From an uncultured Prevotellaceae bacterium (GTDB lineage: Bacteria > Bacteroidota > Bacteroidia > Bacteroidales > Muribaculaceae): 64,000 nucleotides of DNA. The notes below the pieces were generated by a model. The model did not search any database, was not told the origin of the DNA, and worked only from the letters and a program-made list of their open reading frames with translations. Location: positions 44,340-108,339 of the forward strand of contig ONIL01000022.1 in the NCBI GenBank assembly GCA_900317835.1, in the 5' to 3' direction. How positions within the stretch are numbered: the stretch's first letter is position 1; each line of letters starts with the position of its first letter. Below, one piece after another: positions 34,378 through 42,267 of this stretch. Made by a program: the position numbers and the translations under genes.

Positions 34378-34385
34378 TACTTTTG
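34378..34385 (+). promoter_or_regulatory. Putative -7 box of murF
   Basis: TACTTTTG on the plus strand, 10 bases before ATG 34396, would leave a very short leader; this slightly favours the second ATG at 34408 as the true start. It lies back to back with the ddl box. Confidence 0.4.
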
Positions 34386-34395
34386 CGGCAAAATA

Positions 34396-35721
34396 ATGGA
34401 CATCAAAATGGATATCAAGGAACTTTACGCAATCTATCAGCAACATCTTGTCATTACCACCGACAGCCGTGACTGCCCCGAGGGCAGCATTTTCATCGCC
34501 CTGAAGGGCGACAGCTTTGACGGCAACCAGTTTGCCGTTCAGGCACTTGACAAGGGGTGCGCGGTGGCAATAGTGAGCGATGAGCAGGTCTTTAACGGTT
34601 ATCATGGCAACAAGCAGATGGTGCTTGTGCCAGACACATTACAGACGTTCAAGGACATGGCGCGTGAGCATCGCCGCAGGTTCAACATCCCGGTCGTGGG
34701 CATCACTGGCACCAACGGCAAGACGACGACCAAAGAACTCGTGCGTGAGGTTCTGTCACAGCGTTATCATGTCATGGCCACCGAGGGCAACTACAATAAT
34801 GACATCGGAGTGCCCAAAACGCTGTTCCGTCTGAATGCCGACCATGAGATTGCCGTCGTCGAGATGGGAGCAAGCCACCCTGGTGACATCAAGACCCTCG
34901 CCGAGGCTGCTGAACCCACCTGCGGCCTGATTACCAACGTTGGTAAAGCTCATTTGCAAGGCTTCGGTTCGTTGGAAGGCGTCATTCACACCAAAGGTGA
35001 GTTGTATGACAATCTGGCGTCTCGTGAGGGAAGTGTCATCTTTGTCAATGCCGATAATGAACACTTGATGGGCATTTTGCCTGAAGGGGTCAAGTCTATC
35101 CGCTATGGACGAAATGCTGATGGTAAACAACTCGATGTGCTGGGCGAAATCATCGCCTGTGACCCGTTCTTGCGCCTGCGTTGGAGGGCTGGTGAAGGCC
35201 CGTGGCATGAGGTGACAACGCGCCTCATCGGCAGTTATAACCTCGATAACGCGCTGGCTGCAGTGACTGTGGGTTTGCACTTTGGCGTGTCACCCGATAT
35301 GATTTGTCGTGCCTTGGAGAACTATGTGCCTTCAAATAATCGTTCCCAACTCACTGAGACCGGACGGAATCACCTCATCGTGGATGCCTATAACGCTAAT
35401 CCCACCTCGATGGCGGCGGCACTCGATAACTTCAGTCTGATGCAGGTGGCTCCTAAGATGGCGATTTTGGGCGAAATGCGTGAACTGGGTGCCAGCAGTC
35501 GTGAGGAACATGTCCGTTTGGTTGAAAAGCTGAAGGCATGCCCATTCGACACCGTTTGGCTTGTGGGCGATGAATTCATGGAAATTGAGTGCCCGTACCG
35601 CAAGTTTGCCGACGTCGATCAGGTCAAGGCTGCCATCGCTGCCGATTGCCCCACGGGCCAGTTCATCCTCATTAAGGGCTCAAATGGTATCCGCTTGTTC
35701 CAGCTCCCTGAACTGCTGTAG
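34396..35721 (+). CDS. murF: UDP-N-acetylmuramoyl-tripeptide--D-alanyl-D-alanine ligase
   Basis: MurF adds D-Ala-D-Ala to the UDP-MurNAc tripeptide, the last cytoplasmic precursor step. It is about 441 residues from ATG 34396 (437 from ATG 34408). The N-terminal domain has TTDSRDCPEGSIFIALKG, the central ATPase domain has VVGITGTNGKTTTKELV (P-loop), EMGASHPGDI and LITNVGKAHLQGFGS, and the C-terminal part has LIVDAYNANPTSMAAAL. All are standard Mur ligase signatures. It is divergent from ddl, whose product is its substrate. No other cell-wall genes follow. Confidence 0.95.
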   Translation: MDIKMDIKELYAIYQQHLVITTDSRDCPEGSIFIALKGDSFDGNQFAVQALDKGCAVAIVSDEQVFNGYHGNKQMVLVPDTLQTFKDMAREHRRRFNIPVVGITGTNGKTTTKELVREVLSQRYHVMATEGNYNNDIGVPKTLFRLNADHEIAVVEMGASHPGDIKTLAEAAEPTCGLITNVGKAHLQGFGSLEGVIHTKGELYDNLASREGSVIFVNADNEHLMGILPEGVKSIRYGRNADGKQLDVLGEIIACDPFLRLRWRAGEGPWHEVTTRLIGSYNLDNALAAVTVGLHFGVSPDMICRALENYVPSNNRSQLTETGRNHLIVDAYNANPTSMAAALDNFSLMQVAPKMAILGEMRELGASSREEHVRLVEKLKACPFDTVWLVGDEFMEIECPYRKFADVDQVKAAIAADCPTGQFILIKGSNGIRLFQLPELL

Positions 35722-36156
35722 TCGGGTTTATGCGTTTGGGAAGACTGATAAGGATTAAAGTGGTTTGTAAATCAATTTGTATTTTTAATTGGTTGTTAAT
35801 TAATTAGATACATGTTTTAAGGGTTAAAAATTGACAAATTTGAGGGTTAAAAAAGACAAATAATTCAAATTGTTTTGGCTTTTTTTATAGTCTTGAAAAA
35901 CTACAAGTAGTAATTTTGCAAGCGAAAAGCAAATACCCTCATGTCCAAAATTATTAACTCTTGAAAACATAGAATGATATAAAGTTGATGGCTGGAATGA
36001 AACCCATTTCCAGCCTTTTTTATGTCCCTGTTATTTATATATTGTGAAAAAATGTTGTAGGAACGCGATTTTTGGCGATGGGAATTGCTGGAATTGGCGT
36101 TTTGTAGTAATTTAGCAGTTTAATTGATGTGCCGTCAAGGCAAACGAATGATAACT
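35722..36156. other. AT-rich intergenic region with a candidate small RNA or attenuator
   Basis: A 435-base gap between murF and the DUF5106 gene. It contains a perfect -7-like box TAATTTTG (35911-35918), a possible 7-codon ORF MSKIINS (35941-35964), and a terminator-type hairpin with a T-run (35990-36021). These are the ingredients of a ~100-nt independent transcript or a leader with attenuation for the gene at 36157. Nothing else recognisable was seen. Confidence 0.5.
35990..36021 (+). terminator. Rho-independent terminator-like hairpin
   Basis: GGCTGGAA / TTCCAGCC (35990-35997 and 36008-36015) form an 8-bp perfect stem, followed immediately by a T6 run. It is 270 bases after murF, so it more likely ends a short RNA starting near 35925. 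Confidence 0.8.
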
Positions 36157-37053
36157 ATGAAACATATCTCTTTGTTAATCACATCCTTGGTTCTGACAGT
36201 CGCTGCTGCGTCGGCTCAGGTTCAGTTGGCCGAGTTGCAGCCAGGCCGATTGTTTGCCTATCCTTTGGCTCCTGACAGTTGCATGACGCTCGAGAGCCGT
36301 TGCAATTTCATCATCACCCACTTTTGGGATAATTTTGACATCAGCAAGCCAATCAGCGATGATGTGGCATTTGAAAGCACCTTTCGTGACTTTGTGGAGT
36401 TCTTCAAGTTCGGCCACCGCAATGTGGTGATGAATGCAGTGCGAGATTTTGTCAACAAGGCGCAGTCCAATGCCTCTAACCTCAAGAAGGTGGGCGAGGT
36501 GGCCGAGCGTGCTCTTTATGGCACCGAAGCCGAATACTGGAGTGACGAGGTGTATATTGCATTTGCTAAACCCCTGGCCGCATCCAAGCAGCTGCCGCGC
36601 GATGTGCGTGAGCACTATGGCAAGCAGTTGGCTAGCATCAACGCTGTACAAGTAGGTGCTGAGCTGGATTTTGACTTTATTGACATTAATGGAAAGAAAA
36701 TGCGACTGAGCGACTTGCCTGAAAGTCAGAACTGTATCCTGCTGTTTATCGATGACAGTACCGACAGCACGATAGGCCGTTTGCGCTTGAGCACCGATGT
36801 GGCCGTCAATGCCTTGCTCGAGTCTGGTCAGGTTACACTGGTGTGCCTGTCGATAGGGAAGTACAGTAGTGATTGGGCCACGGCAGCCGCCGGATACGCC
36901 AATAACTGGATTGTCGGTTGTAGTGATCAGTTGGCCAGCAACCTGGATTTGCGCGTGCTGCCCTGCTGCTATGTCTTGGATAGCCAGCATGCGATTGTGA
37001 ACAAGAGCCTGTCGGTCGAGGGACTGATGTCGGCTGTAAATCCTAATTATTAA
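36157..37053 (+). CDS. DUF5106 domain exported protein, thioredoxin-like
   Basis: A 298-residue exported protein with signal peptide KHISLLITSLVLTVAAASAQ. The N-terminal ~150 residues fit the DUF5106 domain seen in Bacteroidetes (HFWDNFDI near residue 49, then a helical region). It is followed by a thioredoxin-fold-like half (VGAELDFDFIDINGKKMRLS, ILLFIDDSTDS, VTLVCLSIG and a C-terminal LPCCYVLDSQHAIV with the cis-Pro-like LP). No CxxC redox motif is present, so it is unlikely to be a classic oxidoreductase. It is followed by a DoxX gene after 13 bases, suggesting a two-gene unit of the cell envelope. Confidence 0.78.
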   Translation: MKHISLLITSLVLTVAAASAQVQLAELQPGRLFAYPLAPDSCMTLESRCNFIITHFWDNFDISKPISDDVAFESTFRDFVEFFKFGHRNVVMNAVRDFVNKAQSNASNLKKVGEVAERALYGTEAEYWSDEVYIAFAKPLAASKQLPRDVREHYGKQLASINAVQVGAELDFDFIDINGKKMRLSDLPESQNCILLFIDDSTDSTIGRLRLSTDVAVNALLESGQVTLVCLSIGKYSSDWATAAAGYANNWIVGCSDQLASNLDLRVLPCCYVLDSQHAIVNKSLSVEGLMSAVNPNY

Positions 37054-37066
37054 TAATCAATGAGTT

Positions 37067-37552
37067 ATGACTGGTTTTTTCAAAAATCTGTTCTTGTATA
37101 GCGTGGGACATACTTACAGCAACCTGTCCCGTCTGTTCCTGCGATTGTTCACAGGCATCATGTTCTTGCAGCTATGCATCCGGCAGATGCTGAACTTTGA
37201 TGCTATAGTACCTAATTTTCAAGGATTTATGGGTCTTTCACCCGAGGTGTCGATGACGGTGCTGGTGGCTGTCGAGCTGTTGTGTGCTGTATGCATCATG
37301 CTGGGCCTCTTGACCAGGCTGTCGGTGCTTTTCCCGTTGGTGCTGATGCTTGTGGCCGAGGATGTTATCTTGTCGTCACAGACGTCGATGACCGACCAGT
37401 TGTTTAATTTCCAGCCAGGCTATCCCGTGATGTTTATCGGCATCTTTGTGTTCATGTTGTTGTCTGGCCCTGGAAAGATTTCGCTGGACTATATCATTGC
37501 CGCCCATTTCACCGAGACGCCAGCCGACGAGGCGACTATCGATAATGCGTGA
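37067..37552 (+). CDS. DoxX family membrane protein
   Basis: A 161-residue inner-membrane protein with four predicted helices, fitting the DoxX family: RLFLRLFTGIMFLQLCIRQM at the first helix, VLVAVELLCAVCIMLGLLTR, and a last helix VMFIGIFVFMLLSGPGKISLDY that carries the usual GPGKxSLD end. DoxX proteins have varied roles (quinone-linked or redox partners) and no precise function can be assigned. Its position 13 bases after the DUF5106 thioredoxin-like gene suggests joint function at the membrane. Confidence 0.82.
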   Translation: MTGFFKNLFLYSVGHTYSNLSRLFLRLFTGIMFLQLCIRQMLNFDAIVPNFQGFMGLSPEVSMTVLVAVELLCAVCIMLGLLTRLSVLFPLVLMLVAEDVILSSQTSMTDQLFNFQPGYPVMFIGIFVFMLLSGPGKISLDYIIAAHFTETPADEATIDNA

Positions 37553-37595
37553 AATGTATTAATCGTATTGTGTTAACTGATTAAACGATAAGGAT

Positions 37596-38663
37596 TTGAG
37601 AAAGATTGCCGTATTGATATCGGGAGGTGTTGACAGCGCTGTGGTGGTCCACAAGCTCGTGGAACAGGGCGAGGACCTGCACTTGTTCTACATCCGCATC
37701 GGCATGGATAATGACGAGGGAGATTGCAGTGCCGAGGAGGACATCGAGATGTGTTCCCTCATCGCGCGCCGTTACGGCTTGCCTCTCGAGGTGGTGTCGT
37801 TGCACGAGGAATATTGGGACCATGTGATGGAATATGCTTTGCGCACGGTTAAGGCAGGACTCACACCCAATCCCGACATGATGTGCAACCGCATGATCAA
37901 GTTCGGCTTCTTTGAGCAACGCTGGGGAAAAGACTTCGACTTTACCGCCTCAGGGCACTATGCAACGACCGAAGTCATCGACGGCGTGAAGTACCTGGCT
38001 ACGGCCGTCGATCCCGTCAAGGACCAGACTGATTTCTTGGCTCAGATTACCTACGACCAGTTGCAGCACGTCATTTTCCCCATTGGCAATATGCCCAAGG
38101 AGGAAGTGCGCCGCATCGCCGAGGCTGCCCGTCTGCCCAACGCCTATCGTCGTGATAGCCAAGGCATCTGTTTCTTGGGGCAAATAGATTATAACGATTT
38201 TATCCGCCGCCACTTGGGAGAGCGCCCAGGACCCATTATCGAGCTTGAAACGGGTCGCAAATTGGGTGAGCACCGTGGCTACTGGTTCCATACTATCGGC
38301 CAGCGCAAAGGTTTGGGCTTGAGCGGAGGTCCGTGGTATGTCGTGCGCAAAAACGTCGATGAAAACGTCATTTACGTCAGCAACGGCTATGGAACCGATA
38401 AGCAGTACGGCCGCACGCTGCGCCTTGATGAGATGCATTTCATCTCGGGTAATCCATGGGAAGGAATTGATGCTCCGGTGGACATCATGTTCAAGAACCG
38501 TCACACGCCCCACCTGATGCGAGGCAAGTTCACCCGAAAGGGCGACCGGCAATGGGTCATCGAGAGCGAGGAGGACGTTCAGGGCATAGCCCCTGGCCAG
38601 TTTGCCGTGGTGTATGACCCTCAAGGGCACCTGTGTTACGGCAGCGGAGTTATAACAGCTTAG
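37596..38663 (+). CDS. mnmA: tRNA-specific 2-thiouridylase MnmA (TTG start)
   Basis: MnmA thiolates U34 of tRNAs for Lys, Glu and Gln using ATP and a sulfur relay. The 355 residues carry the PP-loop SGGVDS (9-14), catalytic Cys 97 in [13 protein letters not shown] and Cys 192 in DSQGICFLG, plus [14 protein letters not shown]. The family start lies exactly at TTG 37596; codons upstream reach an in-frame stop with no ATG or GTG, so the TTG start is well supported. It heads a plus-strand run toward kdsA and a BamA/TamA-family gene, without obvious functional links. Confidence 0.94.
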   Translation: MRKIAVLISGGVDSAVVVHKLVEQGEDLHLFYIRIGMDNDEGDCSAEEDIEMCSLIARRYGLPLEVVSLHEEYWDHVMEYALRTVKAGLTPNPDMMCNRMIKFGFFEQRWGKDFDFTASGHYATTEVIDGVKYLATAVDPVKDQTDFLAQITYDQLQHVIFPIGNMPKEEVRRIAEAARLPNAYRRDSQGICFLGQIDYNDFIRRHLGERPGPIIELETGRKLGEHRGYWFHTIGQRKGLGLSGGPWYVVRKNVDENVIYVSNGYGTDKQYGRTLRLDEMHFISGNPWEGIDAPVDIMFKNRHTPHLMRGKFTRKGDRQWVIESEEDVQGIAPGQFAVVYDPQGHLCYGSGVITA

Positions 38664-38699
38664 AGTATAATTTGAAAATAGAGTTAAGAGTATAACTTA

Positions 38700-39296
38700 A
38701 TGGAAAACGATAACTTGATAGAGTTGAAGGTGCTGGGAATCACCCGCAGCGAGGTGCAGCCCGGTGCTTACGCACTGTTGTTGGAAAATGCTGACAGCAC
38801 GACCGATGAGGCCAGGCGCATCCCGATTGTGGTGGGAGCAGCCGAGGCACAGTCCATCGCTGTCCATCTAGAGCAGGTGATGCCTACCAGGCCATTGACT
38901 CACGACCTGTTTGTCAGCATGTTCCATGTGTTTGGCATCGAATTGCAGCGCGTGGTGATCTATAGTTTCAAGGATGGTGTGTTTGCCGCGATGCTTCATG
39001 TGGTCAACCCCACAACTAAGGTCGAGATTGACGCCCGCACCAGCGATGCCATCGCTATCGCCCTGCGCACAGGTGCGCCTATCTATACCACCCCCGAAGT
39101 GATGCAGTTGACAAGCTATGAATGGCGTCGTGACGGCGATTATAAGGCTCACAAGCCAGTGCGCCTCGAAGATTTGCCCGTTGAGAAGCTCGAGCGCCGT
39201 TTGCAGCAGTATGTCGACAAGGAACAGTATGAGAAGGCGGCCAAGGTCCAGAAAATCATCGCCCAAAAAACTAATCCCACCCAAAGTGGTGAGTAA
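38700..39296 (+). CDS. Bifunctional nuclease family protein (DUF151) with UVR motif
   Basis: A 198-residue cytosolic protein. The N-terminal ~130 residues are the bifunctional nuclease domain (DUF151) with RRIPIVVGAAEAQSIAVHLE, HDLFVSMFHVFGIEL and IDARTSDAIAIALRTGAPIY. The C-terminal ~40 residues match the UVR motif (VEKLERRLQQYVDKEQYEKA, AKVQKIIA), a coiled-coil contact module. The family is linked to nuclease activity on DNA and RNA in plants and bacteria. It is followed by a nucleoside permease, so a nucleic acid salvage link is possible but unproven. Confidence 0.88.
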   Translation: MENDNLIELKVLGITRSEVQPGAYALLLENADSTTDEARRIPIVVGAAEAQSIAVHLEQVMPTRPLTHDLFVSMFHVFGIELQRVVIYSFKDGVFAAMLHVVNPTTKVEIDARTSDAIAIALRTGAPIYTTPEVMQLTSYEWRRDGDYKAHKPVRLEDLPVEKLERRLQQYVDKEQYEKAAKVQKIIAQKTNPTQSGE

Positions 39297-39311
39297 ATGA
39301 CTGTTTTTTGT

Positions 39312-39319
39312 TAACTTTG
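39312..39319 (+). promoter_or_regulatory. Putative -7 box of the nucleoside permease gene
   Basis: TAACTTTG matches TAnnTTTG, 37 bases before the ATG at 39356. No -33 TTTG at the right spacing. Confidence 0.45.
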
Positions 39320-39355
39320 CCAGTTGAAAATATCAAATTTTAAATATTTAATGAA

Positions 39356-40675
39356 ATGAAAAATCTGAAGTTGAGACTCATTGTGATGAACTTCCTGGAG
39401 TTTGCCGTGTGGGGTGCTTACCTGACCTGCATGGGCAACTATCTGGGACGCGCCGGCATGGGTGCCGAAATCTCGTTATTCTATGCCATCCAGGGCATTG
39501 TGTCGATTTTCATGCCCACGCTCATGGGCATTGTAGCCGACAAGTACATTCAACCTCAGCGTCTGCTGGGTATCTGCCATCTGATTGCAGGTATGGCGAT
39601 GATCGCATTGGCCTATATGGGTATGGTCAATCCCACGCCAAACAAGGTGGCATTCATCTCTCTTTATACGTTTAGTGTGGCATTCTATATGCCGACACTG
39701 GCTTTGTCCAACACGGTGGCCTTCACAATTCTCAAGGATAACGGAATGGACACCGAGAAGGACTTCCCGCCCATCCGTGTGTTCGGTACCATTGGCTTTA
39801 TCGCCACGATGTGGTTTGTCAACTGCGCTGTGCTTGACGGCGGTTCCTTCGGGTTCACACTGGGTCACAACGACTTCAAGTTCCAGTACACCTTCATGCA
39901 GTTCATGGTATCGGGTCTGCTGGGCGTCTTGCTGTTCCTGTACTGCTTTACCTTGCCGCAGTGCAAGCTGGTCAAGAAGGAATCTCAGTCGCTTGTCGAG
40001 TCGCTTGGCTTGAACGCCTTTAAACTGTTCAAGACCAAAAAGATGGCCATGTTCTTCATCTTCTCGGCTTTGTTGGGCATGTCGCTTCAGGTGACCAACG
40101 GTTTTGCAACGCCCTATCTGACCCATTTCAAGAGTGATCCTGCGATGGCCGATACTTTTGGTGCCAACAACGCTACCATGCTCGTGTCGCTCTCACAGAT
40201 TGCCGAGGCCTTGTGCATTCTGCTCATCCCGTTCTTCCTCAAGCGCTATGGTATCAAGGTGGTGATGCTCATCGCCATGTTTGCATGGGTACTGAGGTTT
40301 GGCTTCTTCGGTGCCGGAAATCCCGCTTTCCCCGGTGTCATCCTGATTGTCATGTCATGTCTGGTTTATGGTGTTGCGTTTGACTTCTTCAACGTCTCGG
40401 GTGGTATCTTTGTGGACAAGGAGTGCGCACCTAATGTCAAGGCCTCTGCTCAGGGTCTCTTTATGCTGATGACTAACGGTTTGGGAGCAACCATCGGCAC
40501 GCTTGCCGCTGGCGCCATTGTCAACAGCCTATGTCACTGGACCGATGACGGCTTCCTGGTGGGCAATACCCCGACGAGTTGGAGCACCGCATGGTACATT
40601 TTCGCCGGCTTTGCCCTCGTGGTGGCTGTGTCGTTCATGTTCCTGTTCAAGTACAAGCACGAACGTGTAAAATAA
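39356..40675 (+). CDS. Nucleoside permease (NupG-type major facilitator)
   Basis: A 439-residue transporter of the Nuc_H_symport family, a proton-nucleoside symporter of the major facilitator superfamily. Typical segments are FLEFAVWGAYLTCMGNYL at helix 1, IVSIFMPTLMGIVADKY after helix 2, FYMPTLALSNTVAF in helix 4 and FPPIRVFGTIGFIATMWFVN in helix 5, with 12 hydrophobic segments overall. The C-terminal half has AQGLFMLMTNGLGATIGTL. It could supply the nucleoside phosphorylase encoded at 1046. Exact substrate range is not visible. It ends 3 bases before rsmE. Confidence 0.9.
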   Translation: MKNLKLRLIVMNFLEFAVWGAYLTCMGNYLGRAGMGAEISLFYAIQGIVSIFMPTLMGIVADKYIQPQRLLGICHLIAGMAMIALAYMGMVNPTPNKVAFISLYTFSVAFYMPTLALSNTVAFTILKDNGMDTEKDFPPIRVFGTIGFIATMWFVNCAVLDGGSFGFTLGHNDFKFQYTFMQFMVSGLLGVLLFLYCFTLPQCKLVKKESQSLVESLGLNAFKLFKTKKMAMFFIFSALLGMSLQVTNGFATPYLTHFKSDPAMADTFGANNATMLVSLSQIAEALCILLIPFFLKRYGIKVVMLIAMFAWVLRFGFFGAGNPAFPGVILIVMSCLVYGVAFDFFNVSGGIFVDKECAPNVKASAQGLFMLMTNGLGATIGTLAAGAIVNSLCHWTDDGFLVGNTPTSWSTAWYIFAGFALVVAVSFMFLFKYKHERVK

Positions 40676-40678
40676 GAT

Positions 40679-41392
40679 ATGCACCGTTTTTATTGTCCTG
40701 ATATTGCTGATACCTTGGTGCTGGGCGAGGAGGATTCCAAGCACTGTGTCAAGGTGTTGCGCATGGGTGAGGGCGACACCATCGAGGTGGTGGACGGGAA
40801 CGGAACTTTATACACTTGCCGAATCATGATGGCGCATCCCAAGCGGTGCGCCATCGAGGTGCTGGAAAGCGAGAAGCAGCCGCCTCACTGGGGGCACCAG
40901 ATTGTGCTGGCCATCGCGCCAACCAAGAACCTGGACCGCATCGAGTGGCTTGTCGAGAAGTGCGTCGAGATGGGAGTGGACCGCATCATTCCGTTGCGTT
41001 GCCACAATAGCGAACGCACTGTGTTGAAAACTGAGCGGCTGAGGAAAATCATGGTCTCGGCTATGAAGCAGTCTCTCAAGGCGACACTGCCCCAGCTGGA
41101 TGAGATGACTCCCATTGAGCAGGTGATTGCTGAACCATTTGTTGGTACCCGCTGCATGGCCTACTGTGATGCGCTCTTGCCACGCGAGGACCGGCAGACG
41201 CTTCCCCGAGTATATAAGCGCGGCGAAAACGTGATGGTTCTCATCGGCCCCGAGGGCGACTTCAGCCCCGAGGAAGTGCAGACGGCCCGTGAAGCGGATT
41301 TCATCGCTGTCACTCTGGGCGAGAGCCGACTGCGTACCGAGACAGCAGGCATGATGGCCGTCGCTTGCATTCATGCGTTGGATTTGGCTTAA
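40679..41392 (+). CDS. rsmE: 16S rRNA m3U1498 methyltransferase RsmE
   Basis: SPOUT-class enzyme that methylates N3 of U1498 of 16S rRNA with SAM. The 237 residues start with MHRFYCPDI and HCVKVLRMGEGD (the N-terminal PUA-like domain). The trefoil-knot SAM site is visible as VLIGPEGDFSPEEV and VTLGESRLRTETAGMMAV. KNLDRIEWLVEKCVEMGVDR is the usual helix before it. It begins 3 bases after the nucleoside permease stop, suggesting co-transcription. Confidence 0.95.
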   Translation: MHRFYCPDIADTLVLGEEDSKHCVKVLRMGEGDTIEVVDGNGTLYTCRIMMAHPKRCAIEVLESEKQPPHWGHQIVLAIAPTKNLDRIEWLVEKCVEMGVDRIIPLRCHNSERTVLKTERLRKIMVSAMKQSLKATLPQLDEMTPIEQVIAEPFVGTRCMAYCDALLPREDRQTLPRVYKRGENVMVLIGPEGDFSPEEVQTAREADFIAVTLGESRLRTETAGMMAVACIHALDLA

Positions 41393-41428
41393 ATTATTGA
41401 CTACTCTTAAAAGAAAGATCATATTTTT

Positions 41429-42244
41429 ATGTTGAACGAATTATTGGCTTCGCCACGTCACAACTTCTTCCTTCTTGCTGGCCCCTGTGTTATTGAGGGC
41501 GAGCAGATGGCAATGGACATTGCCGAGAAAGCGCTCAAGATCACCCAGGCGCTGGAAATCCCCTATGTGTTCAAGGGCAGTTACCGCAAGGCTAACCGCT
41601 CGCGCATCGATTCGTTTACCGGCATCGGTGACGAGAAGGCCCTACGCATCCTGCGCAAGGTGGGCGAGACTTTCTATATTCCTGTAGTGACAGATATCCA
41701 CGAGCCCGTTGAGGCCGACATCGCCGCTGAGTATGTCGACGTGCTGCAGATTCCCGCCTTCCTGTGCCGCCAGACTGAACTGCTGGTCGCTGCCGCCCAC
41801 ACGGGTCGCATGGTAAACATCAAGAAGGGGCAATTCCTGGCTCCCGAGTCGATGCGCTATGCCGTACAGAAAGTGCGCGACGCCGGTAATGACCAGGTGG
41901 CTATCACTGAGCGCGGCACGACTTTTGGTTATCAGGACTTGGTGGTTGACTTCCGCGGTGTGCCCGTGATGCAGGCCTATGCTCCAGTCATTGTCGATGT
42001 GACACACAGCCTGCAGCAGCCCAATCAGGGTGGAGGTGTGACCGGCGGACGTCCTGAACTCATCGAGACCATGGCTCGTGCCGCTATCGCCGCTGGTGCC
42101 GACGGTCTCTTTCTCGAGACACATCAAGACCCCTCAGTAGCCAAGAGCGACGGCGCCAACATGCTTCGCCTTGACTTGCTCGAGGGATTGCTCACACGTT
42201 TGAGCTACCTGAAAGACGCTGTTAACAAAATCGATAACATCTGA
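41429..42244 (+). CDS. kdsA: 3-deoxy-8-phosphooctulonate synthase KdsA
   Basis: KDO-8-phosphate synthase, joining phosphoenolpyruvate and arabinose-5-phosphate for the lipopolysaccharide core. The 271-residue protein contains FLLAGPCVIEGEQMAM, FKGSYRKANRSR, VTDIHEPVEADIAAEYVDVL, QIPAFLCRQTELLVAAA and a C-terminal GLFLETHQDPS. The length is normal. Start ATG 41429 lies 36 bases after rsmE. It precedes a TPR protein and an outer-membrane protein of the BamA/TamA family, so this segment has an envelope theme. Confidence 0.96.
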   Translation: MLNELLASPRHNFFLLAGPCVIEGEQMAMDIAEKALKITQALEIPYVFKGSYRKANRSRIDSFTGIGDEKALRILRKVGETFYIPVVTDIHEPVEADIAAEYVDVLQIPAFLCRQTELLVAAAHTGRMVNIKKGQFLAPESMRYAVQKVRDAGNDQVAITERGTTFGYQDLVVDFRGVPVMQAYAPVIVDVTHSLQQPNQGGGVTGGRPELIETMARAAIAAGADGLFLETHQDPSVAKSDGANMLRLDLLEGLLTRLSYLKDAVNKIDNI

Positions 42245-42267
42245 TAATCAATTAATAACGAATTATC

